Assembly (NCBI GenBank): GCA_947650285.1
Contig: CANTFL010001342.1
Location: forward strand, 1-64,000
Length of the DNA stretch: 64,000 bases
Source: Hyaloperonospora brassicae
Taxonomy: Eukaryota; Oomycota; Peronosporomycetes; Peronosporales; Peronosporaceae
Reading direction: 5' to 3'
This document shows positions 46,812-56,922 of this stretch, piece after piece. Within the stretch, counting starts at the first letter, position 1. Every line of letters begins with the position of its first letter. The notes under the pieces were generated by a model that made no database searches, was not told where the DNA came from, and saw nothing but the letters and a program-made list of their open reading frames with translations. The position numbers and the translations under genes were made by a program.

Positions 46812-47141
46812 GTCGTCATCCGGCTGCTGGCAATCTACGGATGGACGACTACATGTCGACGACCTTTTCAACAAAGCGAAACGTATCAAACACGTGTCGG
46901 TAACGCCCGTGAAAACGCTCGAAGCGCTGACGCAGGTCCGCGGCCAACGGACGCACTTACTCGTCCATTGCGCGGCGTGTCGACTTTTCCACCAGTAGTT
47001 CCGACGTCGAGACGTGCTCGTGGCCTGTGACTGGTCGAAAAGATGTCGCAAGTCGTCGTGGGTCGCCTTTTGTCACTGCGCACGAGCGGTCGAACTGGCT
47101 CGTTGCGTCCGGACCAATTGCGTCACATCGTGCGCCCCCCG

Positions 47142-47168
47142 CCCCCCCCCCCCCCCCCCCCCCCCCCC
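47142..47168 (+). repeat. Run of 27 C residues
   Basis: An uninterrupted C27 tract, preceded by CCCCCCG and followed by CTCTCTCTCC. On the other strand it is a G tract able to form quadruplex structures; its exact length is likely uncertain in sequencing. Confidence 0.9.
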
Positions 47169-47281
47169 TCTCTCTCCTTCTTTCTCCGCGCAAGGACAAG
47201 AGACAAGCCAGCTCACCATCAAGAAGGAGAGAGATAAATCAAGAACTCGATAAATAGGCAGACGGCTAATCAGACAGACCG

Positions 47282-47435
47282 AGCGAGAGACACACGCAGA
47301 AACGCATACAAAGAGGTCGACAGAGCGTTCGATAGAACAAGAGAGAGAGAGACACACACACACACACACGCATACAAACAAACATACAAACATACAGACA
47401 GACATACATAGAGAGAGACATAGAGAAAGAGTGAG
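47282..47435 (+). repeat. GA/CA/CATA microsatellite cluster
   Basis: Includes GAGAGAGAGA followed by (AC)9, then ACAAACATACAAACATACAG and GACAGACATACATAGAGAGA repeats. Confidence 0.85.
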
Positions 47436-47713
47436 AGGTAGAGGCAGAGACGAGTAAGCGAGTGAGCTGTGGACTATTGTAAGTAAGGCCAGTTGTAGTG
47501 TCAGTTAAGACACTTTGCTCGTCTGATTGTCACGTGCGACTTGGCAGCAGCAAAACAAACGACGCGCTCGCTGGTCGTCTTGTCGCGGCCCGACGCCTCC
47601 CCTTCCCCGTTCGACGACCGCGACGACGACTACTACTACCACTACTGCTCGTGCTGCGCTATCGACCACACTATCGCTCCGATTGCTCCGTCGTGAGACC
47701 TCTACGACTGTCG

Positions 47714-47752
47714 CGCGCGCGCGTGTGTGTCTGTGTGTGTGTGTGTTTGTGT
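47714..47752 (+). repeat. (CG)n(TG)n microsatellite
   Basis: CGCGCGCGCGTGTGTGTGTC followed by TGTGTGTGTGTGTTTGTGTG, 65 bp before the NIPP1-like start. Alternating purine-pyrimidine of this kind can adopt Z-DNA. Confidence 0.85.
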
Positions 47753-47815
47753 GGGTGTCCACGTCGTCACGTGCTCCTCACTGCCACTTTTGCCGTCGCT
47801 CGTGAGGGACCGACC

Positions 47816-49253
47816 ATGGAACAGGCGCTCCAGCTCCCGAGACTGCACTTGGACACGTTTGCCACGCACCACCCCAAGTTTTTGGACCCGATCGATCCAC
47901 CGACGGTCCCATTTCCTCCGCCCACTTGGTCAGTGCAGTCGGATACGTGCGTATACAGACCGACGACGTGCTCGCGTGCGCGCGCGCGCTCTCTCTCTAT
48001 TTTGTACCGGACATCTTTGCTTACGATCGTGTTTATGGTGCTGTATTTGTTGTGTGTGTGTGTGTGTCGTCGTTGGTCTGTATGGTGTATCAGGTGCCTC
48101 CATGAACCGCCGCGCTCTATTGCTCTATTGGATGTCTATAAAGATCACCTCCTTATCGCGACGGTGAGTTGCTTTATACGGGACACTAGTGCATGAAGAG
48201 CAGTTGTCACCTCTGTGGGTGGAATACGCATTGTAGACGACATGTGACTGACGGATTGTAACGCTGTTCTACTGCTGTTATCTTTGTGTAGCACATTGTG
48301 GACGAGAAATCGCTGTTCCTTATTGGACGGAACGCTGCCGTGTGCGACATTGTGCTCAGCCACTGCTCGATCTCGCGACTGCATGCGACCATTGTGCACC
48401 ACGAAAAAGGCGCGACGTACCTTGTGGATCTTGGTTCGGCGCACGGCACATTCGTGGATGGCTTGCGACTCAAAGCTTTGCAGCCGACACTGGTGATGAA
48501 TGATGCCGTGCTGAAGTTCGGGGCGTCTTCGCGTTCGTATACGTTCAAGGTGCGTGTGATTCGCGCGTTGATTCGTTCTGCTTTGTTGTGGTCGTACTAG
48601 AACGTACTTTGTTTGGGAAGACGCGCTGATTGCTCATACTCACGTTTGGTCGCTTTTTTCGATGTATTTGGCAGTCGTTCGAGTCACGCGAACAGATTGT
48701 CGAGAGCGTCCATAACCGCGTGGGACTGCCCCGGGACGAGCTGGAGCTGCAGCAAAACACGCTGCTGAATTGCCAGATTACGCACCGATTGGAACTATCG
48801 CCGACTCGACGGAGTCTGCCGCCCATGTTTCCAATGGCTCCCATGTGTCAAGTGTCTGAGCCTCATCTCGAGCCTCAAGGTCCTGATCAAGATGCACTGA
48901 TGCTGCTGGCGCCCGAGGGCGACGGAAGCGGGATTGCCGAGGGGGCTCCGCTCTTACAACTTGCAGGTATTAATCCAGTGAGAAAGCGCTCTCGTGGACA
49001 GTCTGGAAACTCACAGGCATCGGGGTCATCGGACCAAAGTAGCAGCACAGCGGACTTGAGCGTCTGTATGGACGACCCGAACGACGATCAGCAGGGCGAC
49101 TTGAAACGCGTGCACTTTTGCGGCCAGCCACCCGAGATCATTCCCGACTCGATGAACGAGGCGACAGATATGGACGACAGTATCGATATTGACTCGGTGG
49201 ACGCGCGCGTTTGCGGGAAACTGGAAAGGACCGAGCTGGCCAGCAGCGATTGA
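47816..49253 (+). CDS. PPP1R8: NIPP1-like FHA-domain regulator of protein phosphatase 1
   Basis: NIPP1 binds phosphoproteins through an FHA domain and anchors PP1 in the nucleus. Four exons splice in frame: 47,816-47,928, 48,094-48,163, 48,292-48,549, 48,675-49,253 (339 residues); introns are 165, 128 and 125 nt with GTCAGT, GTGAGT and GTGCGT donors. FPPPTWCLHEPPRSIALLDV matches the stretch before the NIPP1 FHA domain. The FHA core (about residues 62-147) has FLIGRN, SISRLHATIVH and LGSAHGTFVDGLRL, with the conserved Arg, Ser and His of the phosphopeptide site, and FGASSRSYTF. KRVHF at 49,104-49,118 is a fitting RVxF docking motif for PP1, followed by EIIPDS, comparable to EIINP. The product ends at TGA 49,251, but the same frame stays open to 49,592. 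Acidic tail DMDDSIDIDS. Confidence 0.88.
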
Positions 49254-49592
49254 ATCTCGATGTATGCTTTCCACGAAGGCATACAGGAGAAAACGAAAAG
49301 CAGACTGAGGTTGAAACGAGGCAACACTTTGGACGCTAACGATGTACCGAGAAAGGTGCAGCGTGTGAAGGAGGAAGCCCACGAGATTTGGGTAGATGAG
49401 CGCGATGTGTCGAGCGTATCGTGTCCGAGAGCAGGCCGAGAAGCAGCTCAGAAACTACAAGTAGCTGTTGTGCACGGACCAGCGAGGGATGCCTCGGCGC
49501 TGGACACTAGTACTAGGAAACGAAAGAGCTCAAGATCACCGGATGGAAGTGAAAGAGCTGTGCGACGACGCGCGAAGTTGGTCCAGGAGTAG
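49254..49592 (+). CDS. In-frame extension after the NIPP1-like stop codon
   Basis: Directly after the TGA at 49,251-49,253, and in the same frame, 112 codons remain open with strongly basic, coding-like sequence: QEKTKSRLRLKRGN, VPRKVQRVKEEAHEIWVDER and STRKRKSSRSPDGSERAVRR, ending KLVQE. KRKSSRSP resembles a nuclear localisation signal. This could be a C-terminal part of the protein reached by readthrough, cut off by a recent nonsense mutation or by a sequencing error, or simply a 3' untranslated region that is open by chance. Confidence 0.4.
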   Translation: MSMYAFHEGIQEKTKSRLRLKRGNTLDANDVPRKVQRVKEEAHEIWVDERDVSSVSCPRAGREAAQKLQVAVVHGPARDASALDTSTRKRKSSRSPDGSERAVRRRAKLVQE

Positions 49593-50241
49593 ACTGTTCC
49601 AGCTCGCGTGCATGCTGTTGGTCGGCAATTGTAGTAATTCATTATTTAAGAGCGGACAGTCCGAGCGAAGCACAGATCCATACAAAGAAACAAGAGATGA
49701 ATGTCAGTCAGTGCGTCGATAGTACTCGTTCGTTGCTTCTTGACTCCAAGAACCTGACAAATGCTACTACCCTAGCTATTGCTGCTACTGCTGCTGCTGC
49801 TGCTGACTACCGTGGGCTATCTCTATCCTTTCTGAGTCACGGAATGGAGAGAAGGACAATATGCTGTCGCTCGAATTCGATCGGTAGATGGTAACAGCTA
49901 CTGATGGTGGAGCATGTGAGCAAAGCGGGGCAGTATATTGTCCTTCTCGCAGGAACACTACAGATTTATGTCGAGCATGCACGACTTACCGTATGTTACC
50001 GTGCACGACAAATTTTCCATTTCCAGCCCTGATTAAGTAAGTCTTGGTCATCTTACGTGACCGTACCTTGCGCTGGTAACTATAACATCTTCAATCGTAA
50101 ACGTTCGTGTATTATGTATGTAAAAAGCAAAAGATGTAAAACAAAATGGACGCCTGCTAGTGGTCGTCGGCGCCATTCTACTCAACCCGAGTGTTACGGT
50201 CCGGCGTTCGCACCACCACCCTGTGTCTGCGTCACTACCGT
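49593..50241. other. Convergent intergenic region NIPP1-like / glucan synthase
   Basis: Contains a (TGC)n tract at 49,779-49,805. No further gene recognised. Confidence 0.45.
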
Positions 50242-53200
50242 CTACGGCGCACTGCCAGCAGGAGACTCGAACATCTGGTAGTTCGAATGAGACTTTGCGC
50301 GCGAGCGACTGAAGTTTTTGGAGCGCGCACTGCCTGGCGTGCGGGCGCTGCGGCGAGACGCCCGGATGCGGCGTAGACGCGTGCGCTCAATCTCCATCTC
50401 ACTCTTGGTGCACACCATGCCGTTCTTGAGAGTGCCCGCGGTGAACAGAAGCCCCATTGACACGACACAGCAGCCAGTCAGCGCGAACAAGTAAAAGTAC
50501 TCGTCGCCAACCGCATCATCGGTCCGGATGTAATTGGCAAAAACGGGCAGCAGGAAAAACACCATAAAGTACACGGTCACAGTCATCGTACGCTGCTTCG
50601 TCGTGAACAGACCGGCGCACGAGACCCATGGCACCGCGGTGATTCCCAAACCAGCAAAGAAATACAGCACGAGGCCCACAACCTGCAGCATCATGTACTC
50701 GCTGTCACCGCTGAGGGAATCCGATACACTGTACACCCCCAAGACGCAAGCCAGTGTCGCGATCGGCAGCAACGTCGAGAACAGAATGCTCTTGTGATCG
50801 ATACGGTCGATGAAGAAGAACGAAAAGAGTGCGCCGACAAACTGAAGAGCCACGCAGTTGACAAACATGTACGTCGCCTCGTCAATGCCGCGAAACTTGT
50901 CGGAGAAGAACATGTTCACGCATCCGATAAAGATGCTAGATACCAGCATCAAGGACAAACCCGTCAGGAACTTTAGAGACAAAGTGCCAGAACTGCCGCT
51001 CTTGTCATCGCTGCCAGCCTCTTCGTCGCGAATCATGCGTAGCTCCTCAGACACGCCTTCCTTACGACGCAACACAGCAAGGCATCGCTCACACGACTCC
51101 AAGCCCTCGCGCATGTACACCCAGTACGGACTCTCTGGGAAAATATACACCGCCGGAGTCATGATCGAGAGAATGACAGTGGCAATGAACACTTGCCAAA
51201 CCCATCCAAGGTCTTTCGCCGAGGAGGAAAACCAAGAAGCAAGCAAGATACCGAGAATGAAACCACTTCCAAGTAGAAGAAGAGCCTTGCCGCGCATGTC
51301 ACGCGTCGAAATCTCGTAAATGTACGCTACTAGCGTGGGCATGAGCGCGCCGACCGATACACCGAGCAAGCACACGCCTGGCAAAAGAAAACCTCCACCA
51401 CCTGACTGCACGGCGCTCACGCCAAGCATACCCAGCACCGTCAACAAGCCGCCGAGAACAATCGACAGACGACGACCAATGAAGTAGTTCATGATGCCAG
51501 CCACAAACGTCCCACCCACGCAAGAAAGGTAGAACGCATACGTCACCAAGCCGTTGCCGACGTAGTCGTCAAGTAGCTCGTACGTTGTGGCGTAGCTCAG
51601 GAAACCAGCAGTGCTCTCGAGCGTTGTAAACAAATGGAACAACCAGCCACACCCTATACCGCCAAGCCCGCCCATAAAGGCAGCCAGAGAAAACGCGTAC
51701 TGCGAGGACGCTGACACGACTTCGGAAAAACCCTTGTTGTACATCATTCGCGTCTGGACGATATTCAGAAACGGGATGGCTGACATCACCAAGAGCGGGG
51801 AAATCATAGCCACTGCAAAGATGAAGTCGAAAAAGAACGCAAGCTGCTGGAACGTGCCCATCGTCGCGATGGACGAGTTGGCGAAACTGTACATGCGCGC
51901 CATCTCGTTAATGCCGTACAGAGCCGCCATGTAGCCGAAGAACAAAGAAATGGTGCGACTAAAGCTGAGTTCGGAAATAGCCATTGTGACGACGAAAAAA
52001 ACAACAAGCGCGATCGTGACCATGGACAAGTAAGTCACCGCGCGTATCGACGAATGTACGTTGCGGAAACAGCCGCCCGTGCGTCGCAGTACGCCCATCG
52101 CTACAACCGTGAGAACGGCAGCAGCAAAAACCAGACCCACAGTGACAAACTCCCACTCGAGCGCCACCACGTACCACATGAGTACGAAGTGGCGGCATTC
52201 ACGCAAAATCACACTGACACGGGCGACCGGCTTCGTGTTGTGGTACAGCTGAAGCTCGCCCTTCCACCAGCTAATCCACCCACCAACCATTACCGAGTCT
52301 TCGTCCGTGTAGTCCTCGCTGGCATACATCCACTTTGCCCACGCCGACACATCGACCTTTGTCTTTTCCCAGTCTAGACCGTCAGTGTTGAAAATGTAAG
52401 GAGACAGCAACCACACCACGGCGATGACCCAAATTGCAAATGTCTGCACGCCAAAGCTCTGCGACGTATCACAGTACTCGAAAGCGAACGAATTGGCCTC
52501 ACCAGCGACAGAGGTGTCACAAATGTTGAACTGGCCAAACGCAAGGTATACCAAACACAGGCCGATGAGCTCCATAGCTTTGCGGTAGTGACTCAGCGCG
52601 TACGCCTTGTACAACAAAACAAACGTTTCGCGCGTGATCTTGAATCCACGACCCGTAGCCTTGTACTGAGCTTCACCATGGAGCAAATTGTTGTCGAAAA
52701 AGTGCATGGTCGTTCCGAGCTGGAAGATAAAGAACGCCGGGCCAGCCGTAAAGACCATCTCCAAGAACTGCACGAGGCCGCGCCGCAAGCCCATTTCAGC
52801 GAAGTACACACAAATCAGCGGTAGAGACAAGAACAGACCAGCCTGGATGTAATACTGCGTGTTGTACACAGAATCCATGTCGTGAAAAACACGCTCGTCG
52901 AAGCCGTGCAACTGCGCGTTGTCCATAATGACCGCCGTGGTGTTCATGCTGTACACAATTTGTGACTGCACGCCTGACAAAGCAATGTAAACCTTGCAGT
53001 ACATGTACACGAATGTTGTTACAATTGTCATCCATGTCGCGTAGTAAAACCCAGTGTGGGAGTAGTACATCGAGTTCAGACGGCAGAAATCCATGAACTG
53101 ACCCATGCGATGAGCCTCGCGAGCTAACGAAGTCTCGCCGGCACCATTCGCCAGCTTGCCTTCGAACATCGAGATCTGAGACAAAGCCACATCACGACCC

Positions 53201-56200
53201 TTACCACACTGCATGAACTCTACGTGCGTCACGACGCCGCCACGCAGAGTCGTGTTAAAACCGGCAAACACGTCTTCGGACAGATTGATGCCCTTACTGG
53301 CCTTCGACACACCTCCACGCGTGATCGCCAACACTTTGTCGAACACATCTGGGTGACCGTAGTGCATACGCACGTACAAAGGGTCGGCAAGCACACGCTG
53401 CGACAGTGTCACAAACACCAGCTCTTGCCACGTCTTGAACTTAGCGAGTGAACTAGCGTTGCCTGTAAAAATATGCTCGCGCATACCGATGATCGAAACT
53501 GGCTTCTTCGACGGGTGCAAGTCAGCTGTGCACAACAGCTGCGGCATCTTCAGGCACTCTTCAAAGTAGTGCTGCTGGTTCATGTCGATCGTCTGCACGA
53601 ACTCGCCGCGCGTGAACGGAGTAGCGTTGTTCTGATTCTCTGGCTTGCCCTCGCCCAAAATCGGATCTCCCGGCAGCGAGTAGCGGTACACTTCAACAAT
53701 GTCATCGGCTTCGCTCTTGATCAGCACTGTGTCAAACGATTTCTCGCCGTCGGCGTTCTCAACCGTATCCACGTAAGCTACACGCAAATTGGGGTACTCG
53801 CGCAGCAGGTAATCAATGTCCGCAGCCTGCGCCTTGCCTTCGGCGCGGTGCTTGCCGTACACCTGGCAAGCGCAAACGTACGAGAACTTCAGACGGACCA
53901 TGTCTTGTAGCTGATTCTGCTTCTGCTCTGCAGACTTGCCGGGACTGGAGCCAATCTCCAACCAGTGCAAGATCTTGATGGCGTCTTCATACATCATCAT
54001 GCCCTGCACCGTGCGGGCCAACGTTTGACCACGGTACGACGCCCATAATCGAATTTCTTCAGGATGGTTCTTCTGCGCTTCCTCGGCAGAGCTGACATCC
54101 ACGCGCTCTAGAAAGTTGTCCCATTCCTCCTGATGGATCTTTGTCAGGTACTTCAGAATCGTCAAGTTCTTCCCGTCTTCCTCAACCTGCTGGAAGATCG
54201 GGTGGTTCACAAGAGGATCATTCAAGTCCTTCAATGAAAACAGCACCGTCTCGGCGTAAAACGGAGTCACGACTGAAAAACTGCGCATCTCCTTGATGGA
54301 ACGCAGCTGCGGAATATCCATGACAAGCGACTTCATGAAAAAGCCCAGACGACGCTGCGCCTCCATAGTACGTGGCATGGCCTCCGAGCGGTCGAGAGAC
54401 AATAGCAGGCAAGCACGTGTGGCCGCGCCCATCGCTGTATCGCTGCTAAACAGGTTCACGAGTCCGCGCGATGCATACATGTACCCATTGGCGCTAGAGC
54501 AGAATTTCGAGTTGCTGAACTTGCGCTGCAAAGCAGGATCGATGCAAAACGTCTGCACACCCTTCAAAAAGACCTCCATCTTGACAACAAAGTTGCGAAT
54601 CACACCCAACGAGTGCACACGGGTGTTCGGAATATGCTGCGACTGCACATCCGGGTCCGGCAAGTCCAAAATCTCTTCGAGAAGGTCCACAGCGGCAGCA
54701 CGCAGACTCACCAGCTCTCGAACGTTGAACGATTTCAAAAAACCACCACTTGAAGCAGTCTCCTCGATCGAACGGAATCCGTCAATCACGTCGGCATCGT
54801 CGTTGCCGAACAAAGCGCTAACCACGTACATGCTGGCTGTAAAAAATGAACGAATGGCCGAAAGGCAGTCGTTCTCTACGAGTGTCACACGAAGCTGCGA
54901 CTCACCCTTGCCATCCTTCGCCGTCTTGACGGTCAACCCCATGGCTTCCGTCAGTTTGCCAGCCGACAAAAACACCGGCTCGAACACTTCCCCAGTGCTT
55001 CGAATGTCGTACTGAAGAATCGCAGCTTCCTTGTCATCGAGCAAGTCGCCTTCGCGAAACGAATTCACAATCTCATTCCACACGACCACGAAACGCAGCA
55101 TCATCTGCGACTCGTACGCTGCTGCCAAGACGCTAGTACGAGCCGAGCCAGCACTGCTCGGCGGCGCGTCGTTCGAGCGCGCGAGCAACGTCACCACCTT
55201 CTGGTCAAACAGCTGCGGCGCCACGCGGAAAGCCTTGGTCATTTCCTTGGCGCCCCGAATCTCGCCCGTCTTCATGAGGATGCCTTGAAAGCCACCGAGC
55301 AGCGCTTGGAAGATCGTGAAAAAGATCTGCGGTGCGTAGTTAAAGATACACACGACCGGCAGCCACAAAGCAATGAGAATGCCGACGTTATAGAACGACA
55401 CCAACGAGTTCTGATAGTTCAAATTCATGGCGTAAATGCTCAGCGTCGGCAGAATGAGGGGACGGACCAAAATAAAGTACGACGTAACCCCCTGGACGAC
55501 CCACAAGAGCACCCAAAACAGCGTGTACTTCATTTGATACACCAGCGGCGGCGTCATGTCTTGGCCCACGTAACAACTCGCGCCTTCACGCACAAACTTT
55601 GCAGCAAACGTGCCAGTAATGAGCCGCGGGGCAAGCGCTTGGATCAACAGCACCAGTGCGCCCGGCAATACATACGCGCCACATAGTGGGTACAAATTGT
55701 CCAACAGCGCCGTGTCCTTGTCTTGGTTCAGCGGCACGTAAATCATGACGCCAAACAAGATGGCAAAGCCGCCGTTCCAGACGATCCGAGTCGTCAGCGC
55801 CGATCCGTACGAGAACGAGCGCGAGCTCGTGGCTGCACTCTCCTTCGACGTCAGCAAGTGCCAGCCGTGGCACACCTCCATGACGCACTTGAGAAACGCC
55901 ATGAGACTCAAACTAAAGGGAATGGCCACGATCGCGAGCTTCAAGTCGCGCGTCGAGTACGGGGCCACCACGTCGCCGATCTCCGTAAACTCCGACCAGC
56001 CGTCCTCGCCGCCGCTCGGTGAGATCGTCACGGCGAACGCGAGGACAGTCAACAGCACGAGGAACATCATGTTGAACTGGAAGATCCGGTAGTAGTTCAG
56101 TATCATAGTAAAGATACTGCGGTGCTCGTAAAACGTCTTGCCGTGGTTCTGCGTCAGCTCTTGGCCCACTTGCGTCACGTCGATACTCAAGCAATGCGAT

Positions 56201-56922
56201 TTCCAAAAGTACTCGTTAATGTCGTCGTAATTGCGAATCTTCACGTGCTCCAGCGGTTTCCCCAGCGCATTCCGGCGCTTCATGTTGCTGGCTTCGCGCC
56301 AGATGGGGCGGACCACTTGGTCCAAGTACCAGCCCTCCGACTGCTTGTCGCGGCTCTGCGGGTCCGCGTTCACGCTGGTCAGCATCTGGTGAAAGAGGTA
56401 GCACATGCACTCGGGCATGTGCCGAATGTTGGCGGCCTCGCCCCATATCAGAAAGTACAACATGACGTCCATGTGCAAGTGTGCCGACGGCGTGGCCGTG
56501 GGGATCCCGTGGCCCGAGTACGTCACGGGCTGTGTGTGGATAAACTTGCACCACGAGCGGTAGTTTGTAAACAATTTGTCGGCCAAGTGCACGAGGTGCT
56601 GGTCCACGGGGTCCGTGGCCAGGCAGCGCGCTTTGCCATTGGCTAACAGGAGCAGCACGTGCTCGCGTTGGTTGCTCACCGACCCCTCTTGGAACCCAAA
56701 TTTGGTCTTCAAGACCTCGCAACAGTAATCAATCGCCGTCTCGTCGTCCGACGGCACGGCCGTGCTCTTGACGCCCGACTGCGACATGTCCATGGAGTCG
56801 AGGCGCGTACTTAGGCGCGCAGAACGCTCCGACTTGTTGCGACGACGGTCTGCATCGAGCTCGAAGTAGTTGGAGCTCGCGCGCCGACGGCGGTCCATCT
56901 CAGGCGGTGCCTGTTGCGTCAT
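50242..56922 (-). CDS. 1,3-beta-glucan (callose-type) synthase GT48 fused to an MFS domain
   Basis: A single uninterrupted frame of 2,226 residues. The N-terminal part (about 60-270) has the FKS1-type region with LHMDVMLYFLIWGEAANIRH. After membrane segments (about 275-530) the large cytosolic domain (about 640-1,270) carries the plant-like synthase landmarks: LWASYRGQTLARTVQGMMMY, SLPGDPILGEGKPENQN near 1,077, IDMNQQHYFEECLKMP, RGGVSKASKGINLSEDVFAG near 1,200 and GKGRDVALSQISMFEGKLAN near 1,235. More membrane spans follow. From about 1,690 the sequence becomes a sugar-transporter-like MFS unit with FIGRRLS (about 1,810), YEISTRDMRGKAL and PESPYWVYMREG (about 1,925). The C-terminus is basic and serine-rich (RASRRSARTPGSARSKNFS). 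UDP-glucose polymerisation at the plasma membrane for wall or callose-like glucan is expected. The start at 56,922 is the first Met; short polar N-terminus. Confidence 0.95.
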   Translation of the reverse strand: MTQQAPPEMDRRRRASSNYFELDADRRRNKSERSARLSTRLDSMDMSQSGVKSTAVPSDDETAIDYCCEVLKTKFGFQEGSVSNQREHVLLLLANGKARCLATDPVDQHLVHLADKLFTNYRSWCKFIHTQPVTYSGHGIPTATPSAHLHMDVMLYFLIWGEAANIRHMPECMCYLFHQMLTSVNADPQSRDKQSEGWYLDQVVRPIWREASNMKRRNALGKPLEHVKIRNYDDINEYFWKSHCLSIDVTQVGQELTQNHGKTFYEHRSIFTMILNYYRIFQFNMMFLVLLTVLAFAVTISPSGGEDGWSEFTEIGDVVAPYSTRDLKLAIVAIPFSLSLMAFLKCVMEVCHGWHLLTSKESAATSSRSFSYGSALTTRIVWNGGFAILFGVMIYVPLNQDKDTALLDNLYPLCGAYVLPGALVLLIQALAPRLITGTFAAKFVREGASCYVGQDMTPPLVYQMKYTLFWVLLWVVQGVTSYFILVRPLILPTLSIYAMNLNYQNSLVSFYNVGILIALWLPVVCIFNYAPQIFFTIFQALLGGFQGILMKTGEIRGAKEMTKAFRVAPQLFDQKVVTLLARSNDAPPSSAGSARTSVLAAAYESQMMLRFVVVWNEIVNSFREGDLLDDKEAAILQYDIRSTGEVFEPVFLSAGKLTEAMGLTVKTAKDGKGESQLRVTLVENDCLSAIRSFFTASMYVVSALFGNDDADVIDGFRSIEETASSGGFLKSFNVRELVSLRAAAVDLLEEILDLPDPDVQSQHIPNTRVHSLGVIRNFVVKMEVFLKGVQTFCIDPALQRKFSNSKFCSSANGYMYASRGLVNLFSSDTAMGAATRACLLLSLDRSEAMPRTMEAQRRLGFFMKSLVMDIPQLRSIKEMRSFSVVTPFYAETVLFSLKDLNDPLVNHPIFQQVEEDGKNLTILKYLTKIHQEEWDNFLERVDVSSAEEAQKNHPEEIRLWASYRGQTLARTVQGMMMYEDAIKILHWLEIGSSPGKSAEQKQNQLQDMVRLKFSYVCACQVYGKHRAEGKAQAADIDYLLREYPNLRVAYVDTVENADGEKSFDTVLIKSEADDIVEVYRYSLPGDPILGEGKPENQNNATPFTRGEFVQTIDMNQQHYFEECLKMPQLLCTADLHPSKKPVSIIGMREHIFTGNASSLAKFKTWQELVFVTLSQRVLADPLYVRMHYGHPDVFDKVLAITRGGVSKASKGINLSEDVFAGFNTTLRGGVVTHVEFMQCGKGRDVALSQISMFEGKLANGAGETSLAREAHRMGQFMDFCRLNSMYYSHTGFYYATWMTIVTTFVYMYCKVYIALSGVQSQIVYSMNTTAVIMDNAQLHGFDERVFHDMDSVYNTQYYIQAGLFLSLPLICVYFAEMGLRRGLVQFLEMVFTAGPAFFIFQLGTTMHFFDNNLLHGEAQYKATGRGFKITRETFVLLYKAYALSHYRKAMELIGLCLVYLAFGQFNICDTSVAGEANSFAFEYCDTSQSFGVQTFAIWVIAVVWLLSPYIFNTDGLDWEKTKVDVSAWAKWMYASEDYTDEDSVMVGGWISWWKGELQLYHNTKPVARVSVILRECRHFVLMWYVVALEWEFVTVGLVFAAAVLTVVAMGVLRRTGGCFRNVHSSIRAVTYLSMVTIALVVFFVVTMAISELSFSRTISLFFGYMAALYGINEMARMYSFANSSIATMGTFQQLAFFFDFIFAVAMISPLLVMSAIPFLNIVQTRMMYNKGFSEVVSASSQYAFSLAAFMGGLGGIGCGWLFHLFTTLESTAGFLSYATTYELLDDYVGNGLVTYAFYLSCVGGTFVAGIMNYFIGRRLSIVLGGLLTVLGMLGVSAVQSGGGGFLLPGVCLLGVSVGALMPTLVAYIYEISTRDMRGKALLLLGSGFILGILLASWFSSSAKDLGWVWQVFIATVILSIMTPAVYIFPESPYWVYMREGLESCERCLAVLRRKEGVSEELRMIRDEEAGSDDKSGSSGTLSLKFLTGLSLMLVSSIFIGCVNMFFSDKFRGIDEATYMFVNCVALQFVGALFSFFFIDRIDHKSILFSTLLPIATLACVLGVYSVSDSLSGDSEYMMLQVVGLVLYFFAGLGITAVPWVSCAGLFTTKQRTMTVTVYFMVFFLLPVFANYIRTDDAVGDEYFYLFALTGCCVVSMGLLFTAGTLKNGMVCTKSEMEIERTRLRRIRASRRSARTPGSARSKNFSRSRAKSHSNYQMFESPAGSAP

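Larger units (their letters stand above)
46812..47815. promoter_or_regulatory. Divergent region ENY2 / NIPP1-like with microsatellites
   Basis: About 1 kb separates the two divergent starts and must hold both promoters. It contains the C27 run, GA and CA repeats between 47,280 and 47,430, and CG/TG repeats at 47,714-47,752. No TATA box or oomycete initiator was confidently placed. Part of the left side may be ENY2 leader or an upstream exon. Confidence 0.5.

Noticed and set aside
54293..55015. 240-codon plus-strand frame inside the glucan synthase
   Set aside because: Antisense to the catalytic domain of an intact, motif-rich gene; no family features.
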